Assembly (NCBI RefSeq): GCF_037893015.1 | Contig: NC_133658.1 | Location: 882,178,893-882,242,892 of the forward strand | From: Macrotis lagotis | Taxonomy: Eukaryota; Chordata; Mammalia; Peramelemorphia; Peramelidae | DNA length: 64,000 bases | Direction of reading: 5' to 3' | Part shown: in pieces, positions 33,965 to 46,005 of the stretch | How positions within the stretch are numbered: the stretch's first letter is position 1 | How the letters are laid out: each line of letters starts with the position of its first letter | Translations under genes and position numbers: made by a program | Notes under the pieces: model-generated | What the model saw: only the letters and a program-made list of their open reading frames with translations | Told to the model about the DNA's origin: nothing | The model's database searches: none

Positions 33965-34260
33965 GTCATTCAGTCAATGGATTACATTTATTAAGTGCTT
34001 CCTGCATGCCAGGGTCTGTGTTAGGTATTGGAAATACAAATATAAGTTAAAAGATAGGCTGTGCCCTCAGAGAGCTTACATTCCAATGAGAGAAGACAAC
34101 AAATAAGAAGGAAGAAAAGGGCTGGAGGGAGGAGGGGATGATAGAGAATCATCAGAGGGCAGCCTGGAGAGGAATGGGACAGAGTTAGTCTGAGCATACC
34201 CCTTCCACTGTGGTTCTAAGAGGAGCTATTCAATTAGGAGAGGCTTTATAAAAGGGAAAG
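33965..34260 (+). repeat. Dispersed repeat related to the 2.3-kb array unit, longer copy
   Basis: Shows acatttattaagtgcttcct, gtgttaggtattggaaatac, cagagagcttacattccaat, then a longer body to tcaattaggagaggctttat. Confidence 0.6.
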
Positions 34261-34274
34261 TTTTCCAACATTGG

Positions 34275-34450
34275 ATTTTGATGGTCATGTGAACTAGAAG
34301 GGAGCTTAGAAGACATCTAGTGTAACCCTCTCACTTTACAGAAGTGGAAACTGAGTCCAAGAAAGGAGAAGAGACTTGTCCAAAGTCACACAGCTGGTAA
34401 CTTGCTGATAACCATTAGCCCAGACTCTCTTGTTTGAATTTATACCCTGT
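34275..34450 (+). repeat. MIR SINE
   Basis: Shows ctctcactttacagaagtgg, agacttgtccaaagtcacac, agctggtaacttgctg. Confidence 0.78.
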
Positions 34451-36180
34451 TGCTCTGTCAACATTGCAGTTGGTGATCTGGGTAGGGAGAAAGAAAGACA
34501 TAGAACATGGGGTTCTTCAGCTATTGGGATCAGCCCAGGCCATGCTCTACCACAGGGAAAGTCTGACTGAATAGGAAGAATGTCTGGCTGTCAGAGCCTC
34601 AGGGAGGCAGGTGCTCTGATTTTATGGATGGCTTGGGGTTTAATAGCCCATCCATTCCCACGATGCTACTCTGACCAGTTAAGTACCTTCTAGGAAAACA
34701 GAGCAGGTAGAAAGGAGCTGATATTAGCTAGGAATTGGCAGCATACTGACAGGAACCTTGGGGGTAAAAGAATTTTTCATCACCTCTCAGATGACACCCC
34801 ATTGGTAGCCAACTACTTTGCTAACATATAAAGTCACAAACTGGATGCCCAAATGCCAGAAGGAATAGGCTTTCACGGCTAGCAAGTTCCAAGCATGAAC
34901 ACACCAGGTAGCCACTCATTTACCCATTCTTTACTTTGGGATACTGCTGAGAGGACAGCCCACTGGGGAATATGTCAAGTCTATCCAGACATATATTAGT
35001 GGCCAGGAGCCTGAGCAGGGGATTCTGCAAAAAGCAAGCTCTCCATGCTTGTTCAGGTCCCCAGTCCCATATATGCCTGACAAGGGTCTGCATCAGCCTA
35101 GCCTTTGCCTGTCCCTCCAGATCTGCAGTCTATAATTGGAATTCTAAGCAGCACCTGAAGACAATTTTATCACACTCTGTATAATGTGTAAATACCATTA
35201 AGTTAGACAGATTTTCTCATTAATTCTCGGTCCCAGTGACAGACCAGGAATTAACACAATTGATTTTCCAGTCCCTACTCATTATCAATCATCCCCCAGA
35301 ACTTAGTCACATTTCATCTGTTCCACCTGGGCCCCAACATCTATTTGGAGGCTTCAACATATATTAAACTAATAAAGAGCAATGGGCAACTGCTTTGTCA
35401 AACCCCCTGGCAACTCCATTGGGGAATGTGCAAAGAAAGAAATCCTGGCCTGAAATGTGATCTACAAGATTGCTAGGTGGAAAGACTAAACAAAGCATGG
35501 GGCAAAGGCTTTTAGCATTCTTCATAGTTCCCCGCCCCAGGATGTTGGGAAAGCCCAATATGTGCTGAAGAAAGGGAGCTGCCTCTAACCAATGCGAGGA
35601 TGGGCTACCTGGCTTTCCTCCAATTAGCATCTGCCTTTCCAATGCTTCTAGCAAAAAGGCAGTAGGTCGCAAGAAGAGCCTCTATCCAATGGGGTGATGG
35701 TCAGCAAGGCAAGGAAAGGGAAGAACACATCACACAGTCCTAAAGACCACATATTTCTCTGTTCTAATGCAAAGGGAAAGGGGAGGCAGAGGAGGGAATC
35801 TTGGCAAATTCTAAAGAATATTTCAGCCTGATCTTTCTCCACTGTTGAGAATGTTTCTGAGCTATTTCTGCCCAAGGTAGGTCAGTATGTACTCAGAGAC
35901 TGCTAACTCATCTCGATATTAGTCTGAGCAGACAAAATGAGGACAGTAAGTCCTCTGCAAATGTATACATACACACATATACTTGTACATATGTAGAATA
36001 TATTATATATAAAATGTAAATTATTTTTAATTATCTACTGTTTTTAGATATCTGTCCCATGATCTCTCATTAATACAGATAATTCCAGATTAATTATTAG
36101 AAGTAATCATAAGACAGATATTATGTCAATATAAAATTACAAGATACATTACAAGTGAATGAATTACAAGTGAATGAATG
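34451..36180. other. 1.7 kb of mostly unique intergenic sequence
   Basis: One of the longest stretches without a recognised repeat outside the gene. Open frames at 34972-35875 overlap on both strands and match nothing I know. AT-rich text lies at 35990-36130. Confidence 0.4.
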
Positions 36181-36199
36181 AAAGGTTCCAGGGATACAG

Positions 36200-36201
<2 letters not shown>

Positions 36202-36241
<40 letters not shown>
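36202..36241. repeat. (AC)n microsatellite
   Basis: Perfect AC repeat of 20 units. Confidence 0.95.
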
Positions 36242-36242
<1 letters not shown>

Positions 36243-36554
36243 CAAAGACCAGTCCCTCCTCTCAAAGATTTGATGTTCCATCAGGGAGAGGCAGCTTTAG
36301 GTGGGAGGATATGGTCTAGGAGATGTGGTTTCAATCAGAAAGTTGTCAGGATGGTGAGTGGACCAAGAGAGGAGTAGATTTTCTTTCTAGGCTCAGTGGT
36401 AGCATTGATTTGATTATGGCTCCAGAAAAGGAGGAGAAGGGGGAGGAGAGAAAGAATAAAGGTAGCTGATGAGATGTCAGAGAACAAAGTGAAGGATAGC
36501 TGGAACTGTCCACATTAAGCTATCCAAGGGCCATATTAGGCAATCAGTCAAAGA

Positions 36555-37380
36555 GAGCTTCCACAGCTAGGTGGTGCCATAGTGTATACAGCACTGGGTC
36601 TGGAGTCCGGAAGACTCATTTTCCTGAGTTCAAATTTGCTCTCAGATATTTAGCAAATATGAATCTGGGTAAGTCACTTTGATGAGACTCCAACATTCTG
36701 GTCTTCTCTGAGTGAGTGTCCTTGCTAACTCCTTGGTAAAAACCTGAAATTCTCGCCATGATTTAAATACTAAAAGATTGCTGCCCCCACCTTTGCCCAA
36801 AGTCCTCTGTCTCCTGACTGCCCTTATCAGTTCTCTGCGCCCCTGGTCCATTTAAAGCAAGCCCTGCTTAAAGTTAACTTTTAAACATTGTTACATGAGG
36901 ATCCTCTTCTGTTAAGGAACTTGATTATTTATTAACAGCACCTGGCCTGCCTGGGATACTTAATTATAAGTTCTCTCTGTTCAGTTCTTGGTGCCAAAGA
37001 TCACTAGAGCCCCCTTTGACATCCAGAATCACCTTAAATAGACTTAATTATCAAACTGAGAACAATTTTTTCTTTCTACTTTCTTTTGCTCTGCCTGTAT
37101 AAATGAGTAGGTGTTAGATTTCTCTTTGCACAACTCTAAGCCCACTGTGCCATTATAGTGGCCAATAAAATGCCTACTTGCCTGGGAGAAAGTCGGCATC
37201 TCTGAATGCTTTTCTCATACATTTTGCATTGAACTTTCATCATTTCTACTCTCTTTGCATCGGTATCCTCATCTGTAAAACAAGCTAAAGAAGGGGATGG
37301 CAAAACATTCCCTTGTCTTTGCCAGGAAAATCCCAAATGGGGATTATGAAGAGTCAGACATGACTGACCAACAACAATAA
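36555..37380 (+). repeat. SINE with RTE-like tail, split by an LTR element
   Basis: The 5' part (acagctaggtggtgccatag ... tgggtaagtcacttt) ends near 36680. The 3' part resumes near 37262 (tatcctcatctgtaaaacaa, gagtcagacatgactgacca). Confidence 0.78.
36680..37262 (+). mobile_element. Solo-LTR-like insertion (endogenous retrovirus fossil)
   Basis: A block of about 580 bp with no SINE text interrupts a SINE. It has LTR layout: a TATA-like TGTATAAATGAG at about 37097, then an AATAAA signal at about 37166. No coding part is present, as expected for a solo LTR. The family was not determined; it postdates the SINE it splits. Confidence 0.55.
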
Positions 37381-37436
37381 AAATCAGAGGGAACCACAGG
37401 GCAGTATTAGGGACATCTTAGCAGAAGATACATCTT

Positions 37437-37790
37437 AGGGTAGTGGAAAGAACACTGGGGTTTGTCTGAGAACCAAAGTTACACTTCTAACACTACTATT
37501 TATCACCTGTATTACATTAGCCAATTCGTTTTGGTTCATTTCAGCCTCAAGTTTTTTCATCTATAAAATGGGAATAATATTCATATTACTAATGCTGAAT
37601 GTGGAGTCAAGAGATTTGGGTCTGAATTCCATTCCAGTTACCATGTGACCATAAGCAAATCACTTAAGTCCTGTGAAGTTCAGTTTCACCATCTGTCAAA
37701 AATGCCATATCTATCTCAAAACAATTGCAAGAAAAGTCCTTCACACACTGTAAATAAATATAAACAATTATTAATAATTTAAAAATTATA
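37437..37790 (+). repeat. Two adjoining old tRNA-derived SINEs
   Basis: First: tcatctataaaatgggaata at about 37558. Second: aatgtggagtcaagagattt, ataagcaaatcacttaagtc and caccatctgtcaaaaatgcc. Confidence 0.65.
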
Positions 37791-37814
37791 TAGATGGTAA
37801 ATATCTCATCATTA

Positions 37815-38270
37815 TCATAAGGAAACATGAGCTCCTACTGTGTGCTCCGTTTTGGGAATACAAGGAAGTGTATAAGGTATAGGCTCTGCCTTCATGGAGC
37901 TGTCTAACCAAAAGATCCTGTATGATCTTCTCTCTCTGTTCAATTCATCCTTCTTTTCAGAGACTATAACCCTTCTTTGCTTTCACATCAGCCCTGAGAG
38001 GTAAGGGAAAGAGAGAAAGAGGTAATAATAAATTAAGTGACTTGCCTAGGATCATTTGTCTGATTTGAACTGGATTTGAACTCCAATCTATCTGATTCCA
38101 AGCTCAGTACTCTGTGTTGGTAGCACCAATAGCTTCTTAGGTAGCAGAAAGAAAACTTGCTTTGGAATCTTAGAATATGCATGTGAACCCCAGCTCCATC
38201 ACAATGGATGAGATCTTGGATAGATCCCATCCCTATCCTTGGCTTCACTTTCCACATCCACCACATCACA
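37815..38270 (+). repeat. Dispersed repeat, MIR trace and old SINE
   Basis: 37815-37920 resembles the 2.3-kb family (gctcctactgtgtgctccgt). 38015-38120 is MIR-like (taagtgacttgcctaggatc). 38125-38270 is an old SINE. Confidence 0.5.
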
Positions 38271-38640
38271 GAATTTCAAAGTGATTGGAAGGGATAACTA
38301 GTCCAACCCAGCTCCCCAAAAGAACACCCTACTACAACACCTCCCCCATCTAGCCTCTCTTTGAAGATCTCCATGGGGAAGAGTACCACCACCTCCTGAG
38401 GCAACTAATTCCATTTTTGACAAATTCAATTGTAAGAAACTTTCTCCCACCATCCAACCTAAACTGACTTCTTTGTCACTGCCTGCCATGATTCCTGGCT
38501 CTGCCCTCTGGGACCAGATAAGAATGGGTCTAATCCCTTCTCCACATAAGAACCTTGCAGGCACTTCACTAGGGCACTCTGTTCCACTGAGCTACAGGCT
38601 AAGCTTTCCCAGTTTTTTCAGTCAATCCTTTTGAGAAGGT
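38268..38640 (-). mobile_element. CR1/L3-type LINE 3' region
   Basis: Reversed CR1/L3 text: ctagtccaacccagctcccc, gaaactttctcccaccatcc, ggctctgccctctgggacca, aatcccttctccacataaga. Confidence 0.6.
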
Positions 38641-38809
38641 ATAAATTCAACAGCCTATAAGGTCCCCTAATCCTACTTGAGATGCCAGAAAAACAATCAA
38701 CTTTGCAGGTGCCCCCCCACCCTTCCTTTTTCCAAGAGAAAACTGATCACAGCCCCCTTTCTCAGAATTTTTTGAGTCACCTCATCAAAAAGGAATTCAA
38801 TCAAATCTC

Positions 38810-39065
38810 TTAGATTTAAGTAACATCTCCAAGAAGCCTTTTCTGATCCCTTTAATCACCCAGGGATGTCCAACCTTTTAACTCCTCTGGTACGAAATTT
38901 TTTGTTCCAAGTGATGATCTGGTATTCACATGTCTGTCCATCATGGATCCCCTCAGTAGTGATTAAGCTCCTTTAAGATGAGAATTAGTTTTCAATTTTG
39001 TTCACACATCAACAGCACCCAGCACATGGTAGGGACTTTAAAAGTCCCTGTTGAACTAAATTAAA
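38810..39065 (+). mobile_element. L2 LINE 3' end
   Basis: Shows aagaagccttttctgatccc, ttaagctcctttaagatgag, cagcacccagcacatggtag. The middle part differs from L2. Confidence 0.6.
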
Positions 39066-39846
39066 TGCTTCTAATGTGGAGGCAGATGGGAAAAAAACTC
39101 TGGTCTTCAGAAAGGAAAGCATGCTATGGGTAGAGCTGGGGAGGCAGATCTGGAGGCTTGGGTTCAGAGGAAGGGGGATACCTCATAGGTGAAGATGAAA
39201 GGAGACAGATCATAAGCTGGAAGAGCAAACTTCATCCCAATTCATTCATATTCAGGAAACTTGCAGTTGATTCACAGCTAGAAATATCACCAGATAATAA
39301 TAACAATCTTTATGGAAGTCATTTAAGATTAATTCTAATCTGCCTTAATAAGTGACTTTTCCAAAGTTCCAATATGGAGGGAAGATGAGCTCCGAATATT
39401 AAGTGCCTCTAAGTTAGTGGTGAAGAATGTGCCTGGTGACTGGCCACCTCCTCAGTTCATCAGTTCCTTAATCTTTATAGGGCCCAGAACCTCTCTACTC
39501 CACATCCCTTCTCCCATGCATGAAAGGGTTCCTCTCATACGTGAACTTAGGAGCCATTCACTCAATTGAAAATTGGTTTTCTCTGCCCAGGGATGCCTCA
39601 GCTTAGGAAAGAAAATGGCACCAAGAGAGACCACCAGTTAAGAACTTGCTAAGGCAGATCCAGTGTGTATAGTAGTGCCAGTGATATTGGTACCCCTGCT
39701 TTGTGGGGGGCTGGGATAGAGGCATGTCTCAAAGTGGAAGGAGACTTTAGGTTGCACTTGCAATACTACCCTACTTTCATTCCCAACCCTTCAGAGGGGA
39801 CATCTAGGGACCTCTCCATAGGGACATTTCTTTTTTCTTTTCCTTT
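39066..39846. other. Non-coding stretch, no feature recognised
   Basis: Unique-looking, with a degraded MIR-like block at 39280-39380. Confidence 0.4.
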
Positions 39847-39998
39847 TTGTTGTTTTGTTTTTGCAAGGCAATGGGATTAAACAACTTGCCCAAAGTCACA
39901 CAGTTGGGTGATTATTAAGTGTCTAAGGCCAGATTGGTACTCAGGTCCTCCTGACTCCAGGACCAATGCTGTATCCCACTGCACCACCAAGCTGCCCC
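39847..39998 (-). repeat. A-tailed CORE-SINE
   Basis: Reversed: tttttgcaaggcaatgggat, ctcaggtcctcctgactcca, ccaccaagctgccccc. Confidence 0.88.
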
Positions 39999-40866
39999 CT
40001 TAGTGACATTTCAGAGGGAAGATAGGGCAAAATCCTGGACTTTCTTGTTATTACCAAGGGATCAGGAAGCAAGGGAGTCAGGATTTTGAAAATACTGATA
40101 ATGGGGGTAAAGTGCAAAAGGATCAGCCTAGATGGGGAAGTTGTGGAAGAAATCAGAGAAAATAGGTCAGAACTTCTCAGGGTTGATGAGGGAGGGAACC
40201 AAGAACAGGGACATGTTTTCCACATAAACCAGGTGGTGAGGTGGCTTGGGGAGGCATCAATCACCCCCAGCCTGACCAGATGTGGCCCTGCAGCTGGGGA
40301 AGTGACAGGCACACCATCAGTTCTCTCACAGATTATCTTGCAATCATTGTCTCCTCGCTTGTTTGCATTTATTTTCACCCAGGGAGCCATCATCTGCCAT
40401 TTCCAGAATTAGCTCATCCTCCCTACTTTCTCCTTTCTTATCTTCTTCATGGGTCCCATGAGTTGGCTTTTGAGGAAGTCCTGAAATGATGCTGTCCCTG
40501 CTTCCTGGGAGATTCTTCTCCTGCCTTCTCTCCTACCTCCCAGTGTGAGCCTTATCCCCTCTTCTCTTGGCTGAAAACAGAGGGAAGGCCTCTGTCCTCT
40601 ATCACTGGGCAGCAATTCTCTGTCTGCTCCAAGAAGGAAAGGAAGCCCGCAGAGAAAAGACTCTGGGCCAGAAAGCTGCAAGATTTGACTCTGAGAACAT
40701 CCCAGATCATCCCACAGACTGTTTTGTAGAACAGCAAGCCCAGGGATGTTTGAGACTTAAACATTGCATCTGTCTAGAAGTGGGAAGTACTCAAGTGGAG
40801 TCATGTCTTCGAGCAATTCAAATTAATCAACTGCTCATGGGCTACCCAGGCACCTAGGACCCAACA
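39999..40866. other. Non-coding stretch, no feature recognised
   Basis: Open frames on both strands (40086-40412, 40409-40764, 40567-40857) share no recognised domain and overlap each other. Confidence 0.4.
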
Positions 40867-40867
40867 C

Positions 40868-40965
40868 TGACCTGACCTTGGAGTCTGGAGAGAAGTGAGT
40901 TTGAATCTTTCCTCAGGTAGCTACTAGTTGTGTGACCTTGGGCAAGTCACTTCACAAAGAATAAG
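40868..40965 (+). repeat. CORE-SINE fragment
   Basis: Shows tgaccttggagtctggagag and gtgaccttgggcaagtcact. Confidence 0.65.
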
Positions 40966-41034
40966 AAAGGAAGGTGAGGGGGAACTGGTTTCTTCCTTTC
41001 TTCCTTCCTTCCTCCCTTCCTACCTCCCTCAAGT

Positions 41035-41330
41035 GATCAACACACCTTTATTAAGCATATGCTATATGCCAGCACTCTGTTAGGTACTGGAGATTAAAGA
41101 CAATAGTATGAGGGACAGCTAGGTGGCACAGTGGATAGAGCATGGGCCCTGAAGTCAGGAGGATCTGAGTTGAAATCCAGCCTCAGACACTTAATAATTG
41201 CCTAGCTATGTGATCTTGGGCAAATCACTTAACCCCATTACCTTGCAGAAAAAAAAAAGAAAGAAAGAAAGAAATAGTATGACAGTCCCTACTATCAAAA
41301 AGCTTACAATCTAACCCAGGAGTTAACATA
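41035..41330 (+). repeat. Dispersed repeat related to the 2.3-kb array unit, split by a SINE
   Basis: Shows cctttattaagcatatgcta, actctgttaggtactggaga, and after the SINE cagtccctactatcaaaaag and cttacaatctaa. Confidence 0.65.
41112..41272 (+). repeat. A-tailed CORE-SINE, young
   Basis: Flanked by AATAGTATGA at 41102-41111 and 41273-41282. The tail has become (GAAA)n. Confidence 0.93.
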
Positions 41331-41437
41331 AATTCAGTTTAATTTGTATCTTCCTTTCTAGTTCCCTACTGTCTGTCCCCCATAGTAGAACCTTCTATAA
41401 CTCCCATCTTCCTCCCTGTTTGTATTGCAATATAATA

Positions 41438-41710
41438 AGGTTTGTCCTTTGTTATAAAAGAAGACCATGACATCAGGGAGAATGCCATGACAAGCACTTG
41501 AATTGGATTTGGTGCTATGCTAAAGTCACCAGTCTCACTTTCTCCTTCAGAGTCATCGGGGTCCAGTGGTCAGAGATGAACAGGATGACTGGAGATGGCC
41601 CTGGATGTGGGGCAAGCAAGATTAAGTGATTTGCCCAAGGTCCCATAGCTAGGAAATGATTCGAACCCCAGTCCTCCTGACTCCAATACACTGAGCCATC
41701 TAGCTGCCTT
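41438..41710 (-). repeat. Long CORE-SINE with extended tail
   Basis: Reversed: aagaccatgacatcagggag, ggatgactggagatggccct, gtgatttgcccaaggtccca, gccatctagctgcc. Confidence 0.85.
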
Positions 41711-41969
41711 TCTGGGATGCGTTGTTGCAACTATTTAGAATGACAAAGGGCTAGAAACCATGCCAGATTAAGTAGAAGCAATTGTACAAATTTAAACCGA
41801 GAAAAGAGAATCCTTGATGCATGCTAGCTGCTGGCAACATAAATAGGTATACTCTATAGTACACATGCACATGCATAGAAACAGACATATATGTGTTTAT
41901 ATAGAAATAGATATCACTGATATAGGAGAAACATCTCCTCTTTGAACTCTTCCTGCTGCCAAATATATA

Positions 41970-42580
41970 TTAACCCTAACACAGAAATTATGAAAGTAAA
42001 AGCCTAGGTTTTATTATTATGCTCATGAACAGGTTCAGGCCTCAGAGAAAACCTGAACAATCATGAAGATTCTGACAAGGTTTCTTATAGGCAAAATTAT
42101 GTCAGCGTGACAGAGAACTAATTCCTTTATATTTGACAATCTTGTACATTCCTGTTAGGTCATAAAAGTTAAAGAGAAGAGAGATGCCTAATCCCACACC
42201 TTCAGTGTCATAAAAGTTGCACAAATTTAGTTAACCAAAGTCATAATCTCATACTTCCCCTAAGAAAATAAACGTCATCAAAAGCCATAGGTAAACAAAG
42301 TCAAGTTAGAGATTAAGCTACATCAAGGATTCACGGACTGTTTGAGAGGGAGGATTTACATTGTTACCAAGGAGTCAGGGACAGATGAGATTTTCCTTCT
42401 GGCTTCTATTCTGAGGAATGCATTAGGCTTTAAGTAAAATTTACATTGCAGGGACAAGTTTTGGTCCAGCAAGGCTAATTTTAAGATAGACTTTTGGTTA
42501 GCTAAAATTTGTAAGAGGAATGGCCCTGAGTCTTAAATAATAAAAGTAAAGCAAAAATTCCCATAATACATAGAAAGTGA
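41970..42580 (-). mobile_element. Solo-LTR-like element (endogenous retrovirus fossil)
   Basis: On the minus strand the layout is that of an LTR: a TATA-like CCTATAAGAAACC near 42090, then AATAAAACCTAGGC near 42010. About 600 bp, no coding part, family undetermined. Boundaries are estimates. Confidence 0.5.
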
Positions 42581-43044
42581 TTTTAGGAGAAGGGCCTTGA
42601 CTGGGGGGAATGAGAGGGAGGGTGAAAAAAGATTTCATTTAGAAGGTAGTATGTCAGTTGAGACCTGAAAGAAATTAGGGCTTCTCAGAAAATGGAATGA
42701 GGAGCATTCAAGACATGGGAAAACAGCCAGTACAAAGGTATCATAGGGAAGATAGCATCCCACTCTCCTCCCTTTTGTGTTCCTTCTTTACTCTCCTCCT
42801 CCTTTCCTTCCTTTCTCCCATTCCTTCCTTCCTTCTTTCTATTCATCCATTCCTTTTCTTCCTTCCATCAATTCCTCCTTTTCTCCCTTCCTTTCTTCCC
42901 TTCTAGTTTCTCTTTCTACCTTCTCTCCTTCTTTTCTTCTTCCCAAAATATTTCTATACCAAAAACCATTAGGTGATGAGTATACAAAAATGCAATGTAA
43001 AGGCTCTAATAAACCAGTTCCCTATTACAGAAAAATGACTTGAT
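42581..43044. other. Intergenic stretch with a TTCC-rich tract
   Basis: The pyrimidine-rich TTCC/TTCT tract spans 42765-42950. Confidence 0.5.
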
Positions 43045-43430
43045 ATTTAAAACCAGAGGCAACCTTAGAGGTCATCTATTCTAATCTCTTTATTAACAGA
43101 GGCAGTTATAGGCACAGTGAAAAGTGCACGACCTTGGAGTCAGGAAGACCTGGTTCAAATCCAGTCACAGACACTTATTAGCTGTGTGACCCTGGGCAAA
43201 TCACTTTACCACCCAGTTTGCCTCAGTTGCCTCATGTGTAAAATGAGCTGGAAAAGGAAATGACAAACCACTCCAATATCTCTGCCAAGAAAATCTCAAA
43301 CATGGTCTTGAAGAATCAAATATGATTGAAATGACATTTCCAGAAGTGATTTGCCAATGATCAGACAGAAAATACCTGAGCCAAGGTTCAAATACCAGGC
43401 TCTTTGTCTCCAAATCCATTCTTCCACAAA
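43045..43430 (+). repeat. MIR SINE split by a younger SINE
   Basis: Left part: ttagaggtcatctattctaa. Right part: gtgatttgccaatgatcaga, then tttgtctccaaatccattct. Confidence 0.7.
43098..43335 (+). repeat. SINE with RTE-like tail inside a MIR
   Basis: Shows ccttggagtcaggaagacct, ccctgggcaaatcactttac, gagctggaaaaggaaatgac, gaatcaaatatgattgaaat. Confidence 0.85.
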
Positions 43431-44155
43431 ACCCTCTCTTGTAAGACTTCTCTCTGCATCTCTGGCACAGTCAATGCTGCACTAAAATTAATTCTCTCCC
43501 CTAACTATTGCCCCAGGAACAGATTATAGAGCTGCTTTCCTCCTCTCCACTTGACTCATTCGGTTATCTTCTGTCTTCACCATGACTTTCAGGAAAACAG
43601 ATGGCTCTTCTCTTCAGGGTCTACTCCACTCCTGCCCAGTCCCAGATCTGAAAAGGCAGAATAACCCACAGCTCCATCTCCTTGACTCAGCCTGGAGGGG
43701 CTTTGGGCTGTCATTTTCTAACAGCCCTCTCAGTTTTATCTTTATCCTCCCTGGAATTGCACATAGATTGGTTATCTGGTAATTGAGATTGTTTTACAGT
43801 GTGTTACTCATTGCTTTGGATTCCATTAATTTTCAACTTCTATTGAATCCCAGAATTATAAGACAAGGGTTTTATTTTTTCATTATAGTGAGGCCTTCAA
43901 AGCAGGTGTAGAGGAAGCTTTCCAAATGTCTTGCCACTGTCACCCCCCACCCCTGGAGAGAACTTGTGTGGCTCCATCCCACAGTATATCTGGAGAAACT
44001 GAGGCAAACAGAAGGCACTAGAGAAGGGCCACAGGGAGGAGAGTGCCTGATTTTGGAGTAGGAGTGACGAACCCCTCTGATTTGTCACACTTGGCAGATT
44101 ACTTGAAATAGCCACCATTTGATTTTCCTGTCTCTTGACTCTTTCCCATTCTAAA
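43431..44155. other. Non-coding stretch, no feature recognised
   Basis: Unique-looking. Open frames at 43582 and 43897 show no domain. Confidence 0.4.
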
Positions 44156-44845
44156 TCACCCTCCACTCAGCTGTCAAAGGGATTTTCCTACAGTATAGGC
44201 TCAACTATGTCACTCCACTGCTCAATAAACTCCAGTGGCTCCCTATCGCCTCCAGGGCCAACAGTAAAGCCCTTTGTTTAGCATTCAAAGCTCTATGTAA
44301 CCTCTTGTACCTGTTGGGCCCTCTTACACTTTACTCCCTTCCATACCTCTACAATCCAGCCCTACCAACGTAGGGATTCCTCTTACACTTTACTCTTCTA
44401 TGCCTCAGACAGTACGTTCCATCTCTTCCAACTTGCTCAGGTTCTCCCCAACTCCTAGCAAGTTCTTCCTTCCTCATTACTACCTCTAAGAATCCCTAGA
44501 TTCCTTCAAGACAGTCAAGATGCCAACTTCAGCAGCAAACCTTTCCCAAACCTTCAGTTGCTAGTGGCTTCTTCTCTAACAAATCTACATTATCTTATAT
44601 AGACCTAATTCTTATTATCATTATTATTATTTTAAGCCTGGCCTAGGATCATATAGCTAGTAATTGTCTGAGTTTGGATTTGAATTCAGATTTTTGTGAT
44701 TCCAGATCCATTGCTCCATACTAGCTGCCCTCTGAACCTCATTATTTACATGTTGTCTCCCCCCAAAAGAATGTAAACTCCTTGAAGGCAGGGATTATTT
44801 TGGACTTTCTTATATGTCCATCCTTAGAGAAATTCTATCACACTG
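44156..44845 (+). mobile_element. L2 LINE 3' region
   Basis: Shows ctatgtcactccactgctca, actccagtggctccctatcg, cattcaaagctctatgtaac, and the end gtaaactccttgaaggcagg. A SINE fragment splits it at 44625. Confidence 0.82.
44625..44737 (-). repeat. CORE-SINE fragment inside L2
   Basis: Reversed: ggatcatatagctagtaatt, gtctgagtttggatttgaat, actagctgccctc. Confidence 0.7.
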
Positions 44846-44984
44846 TAAATGCTTGTAACAAGTTTGCAGATTGCTTGATCCAAAGCCCAGGGTTAGCAAA
44901 TTTCAGGTTCAACATGTCCCAAATGGAACTCATTTATACTCCCAAATCTATGCCTTATCTAACCTTTCTTGTTTTTGTTAACTG

Positions 44985-45122
44985 GCAGATAGATGGTAGT
45001 GGATAGAGCACCAGCCCTGGAGTCAGAAGGAGTTGAGTTCAAATCTAATCTCTGACACTCAAGAGAGTTATATGACCTTGGGCAAGTCACTTAACTCTGC
45101 CTCCAAAAAAACGTTAAAAATA
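44985..45122 (+). repeat. CORE-SINE
   Basis: Shows agatggtagtggatagagca, gagttcaaatctaatctctg, gggcaagtcacttaactctg. Confidence 0.82.
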
Positions 45123-45124
45123 AT

Positions 45125-45362
45125 AACAAAGTACCTCCAGGGTTCCAACTTTGTAGTTATCTCTTGACATAGACCTATATTCCTGCTTCCAGTGATTTCC
45201 ATCTCTGATATATCCTCTACACAGCTGCCAAAATAATCTTCCTAAAACCACATCCCTCCCCTGCTCAAAAACTTTATGTGGCTCCCATTGCCAACAAGAT
45301 AAAATACAAATCCCTCTGCATAACATTTAAAGTCCTCCATAGTCTGGCACTTGAATACCTTT
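45125..45362 (+). mobile_element. L2 LINE fragment
   Basis: Shows cacagctgccaaaataatct, cccctgctcaaaaactttat and taaagtcctccatagtctgg. Confidence 0.78.
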
Positions 45363-45369
45363 AGAGATA

Positions 45370-46005
45370 TGTATTCTGTGAGAAATTATTGGGTGTTTGT
45401 TTTCCACAGAATATGAGAGAATATTCCAAGGTCTCACAGATATCTGTTAGAACAATGCCTTACAAAGACAGGAGTTTCTGATTATTGATTAGGTTGAAAA
45501 GACACCAGTCTATGTGCAATGTGGAGATGAAACAAAGTAAAGAGGTAATAAAAGAGATGACCTTGACCAATCATTGAACTGGAAGAATTTCCCTAACCTG
45601 ACATGAAAATGCTTCAGCCAGGGGGGGAAACCAAAATCCAGTTCAAAATAGTTAGAAGTTGACCTAACATCTCTGACCTTTTTGTAAGTGCCCTTGCTCA
45701 ATAAGGTCCATGCATATTAATGGCCCTCTGATGAGTGAGGCTCATCAGCATAACATGTCTTGTATAACCAGGGAGGGGGAAAACATGTTAAGTGATGTCA
45801 TGATGTGGGTTTATCTTTTAGATTGTACCCCTAATGATGAGGACCTATCAGGACTCAGAAGGGAGGGGAATAAAAGCCTTTCTACGTTAAGTGTCACAAT
45901 TCGGGATTCTCCCCACTAGGGGGATTGCCCATGCCTGCAGGGATATTAAATAAAACTCTTCAGTCACTCCAGGCTAAGTTTCATTATTATGTGCATTTAT
46001 AATAT
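45370..46005 (+). mobile_element. Solo-LTR-like element (endogenous retrovirus fossil)
   Basis: About 630 bp beginning near TGTGAGAAATTATTGG with LTR layout: a TATA-like GGAATAAAAGCC near 45868, then AATAAAACTC at about 45949. It lies just after an L2 fragment. No coding part, family undetermined; moderately old by eye. Confidence 0.58.
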
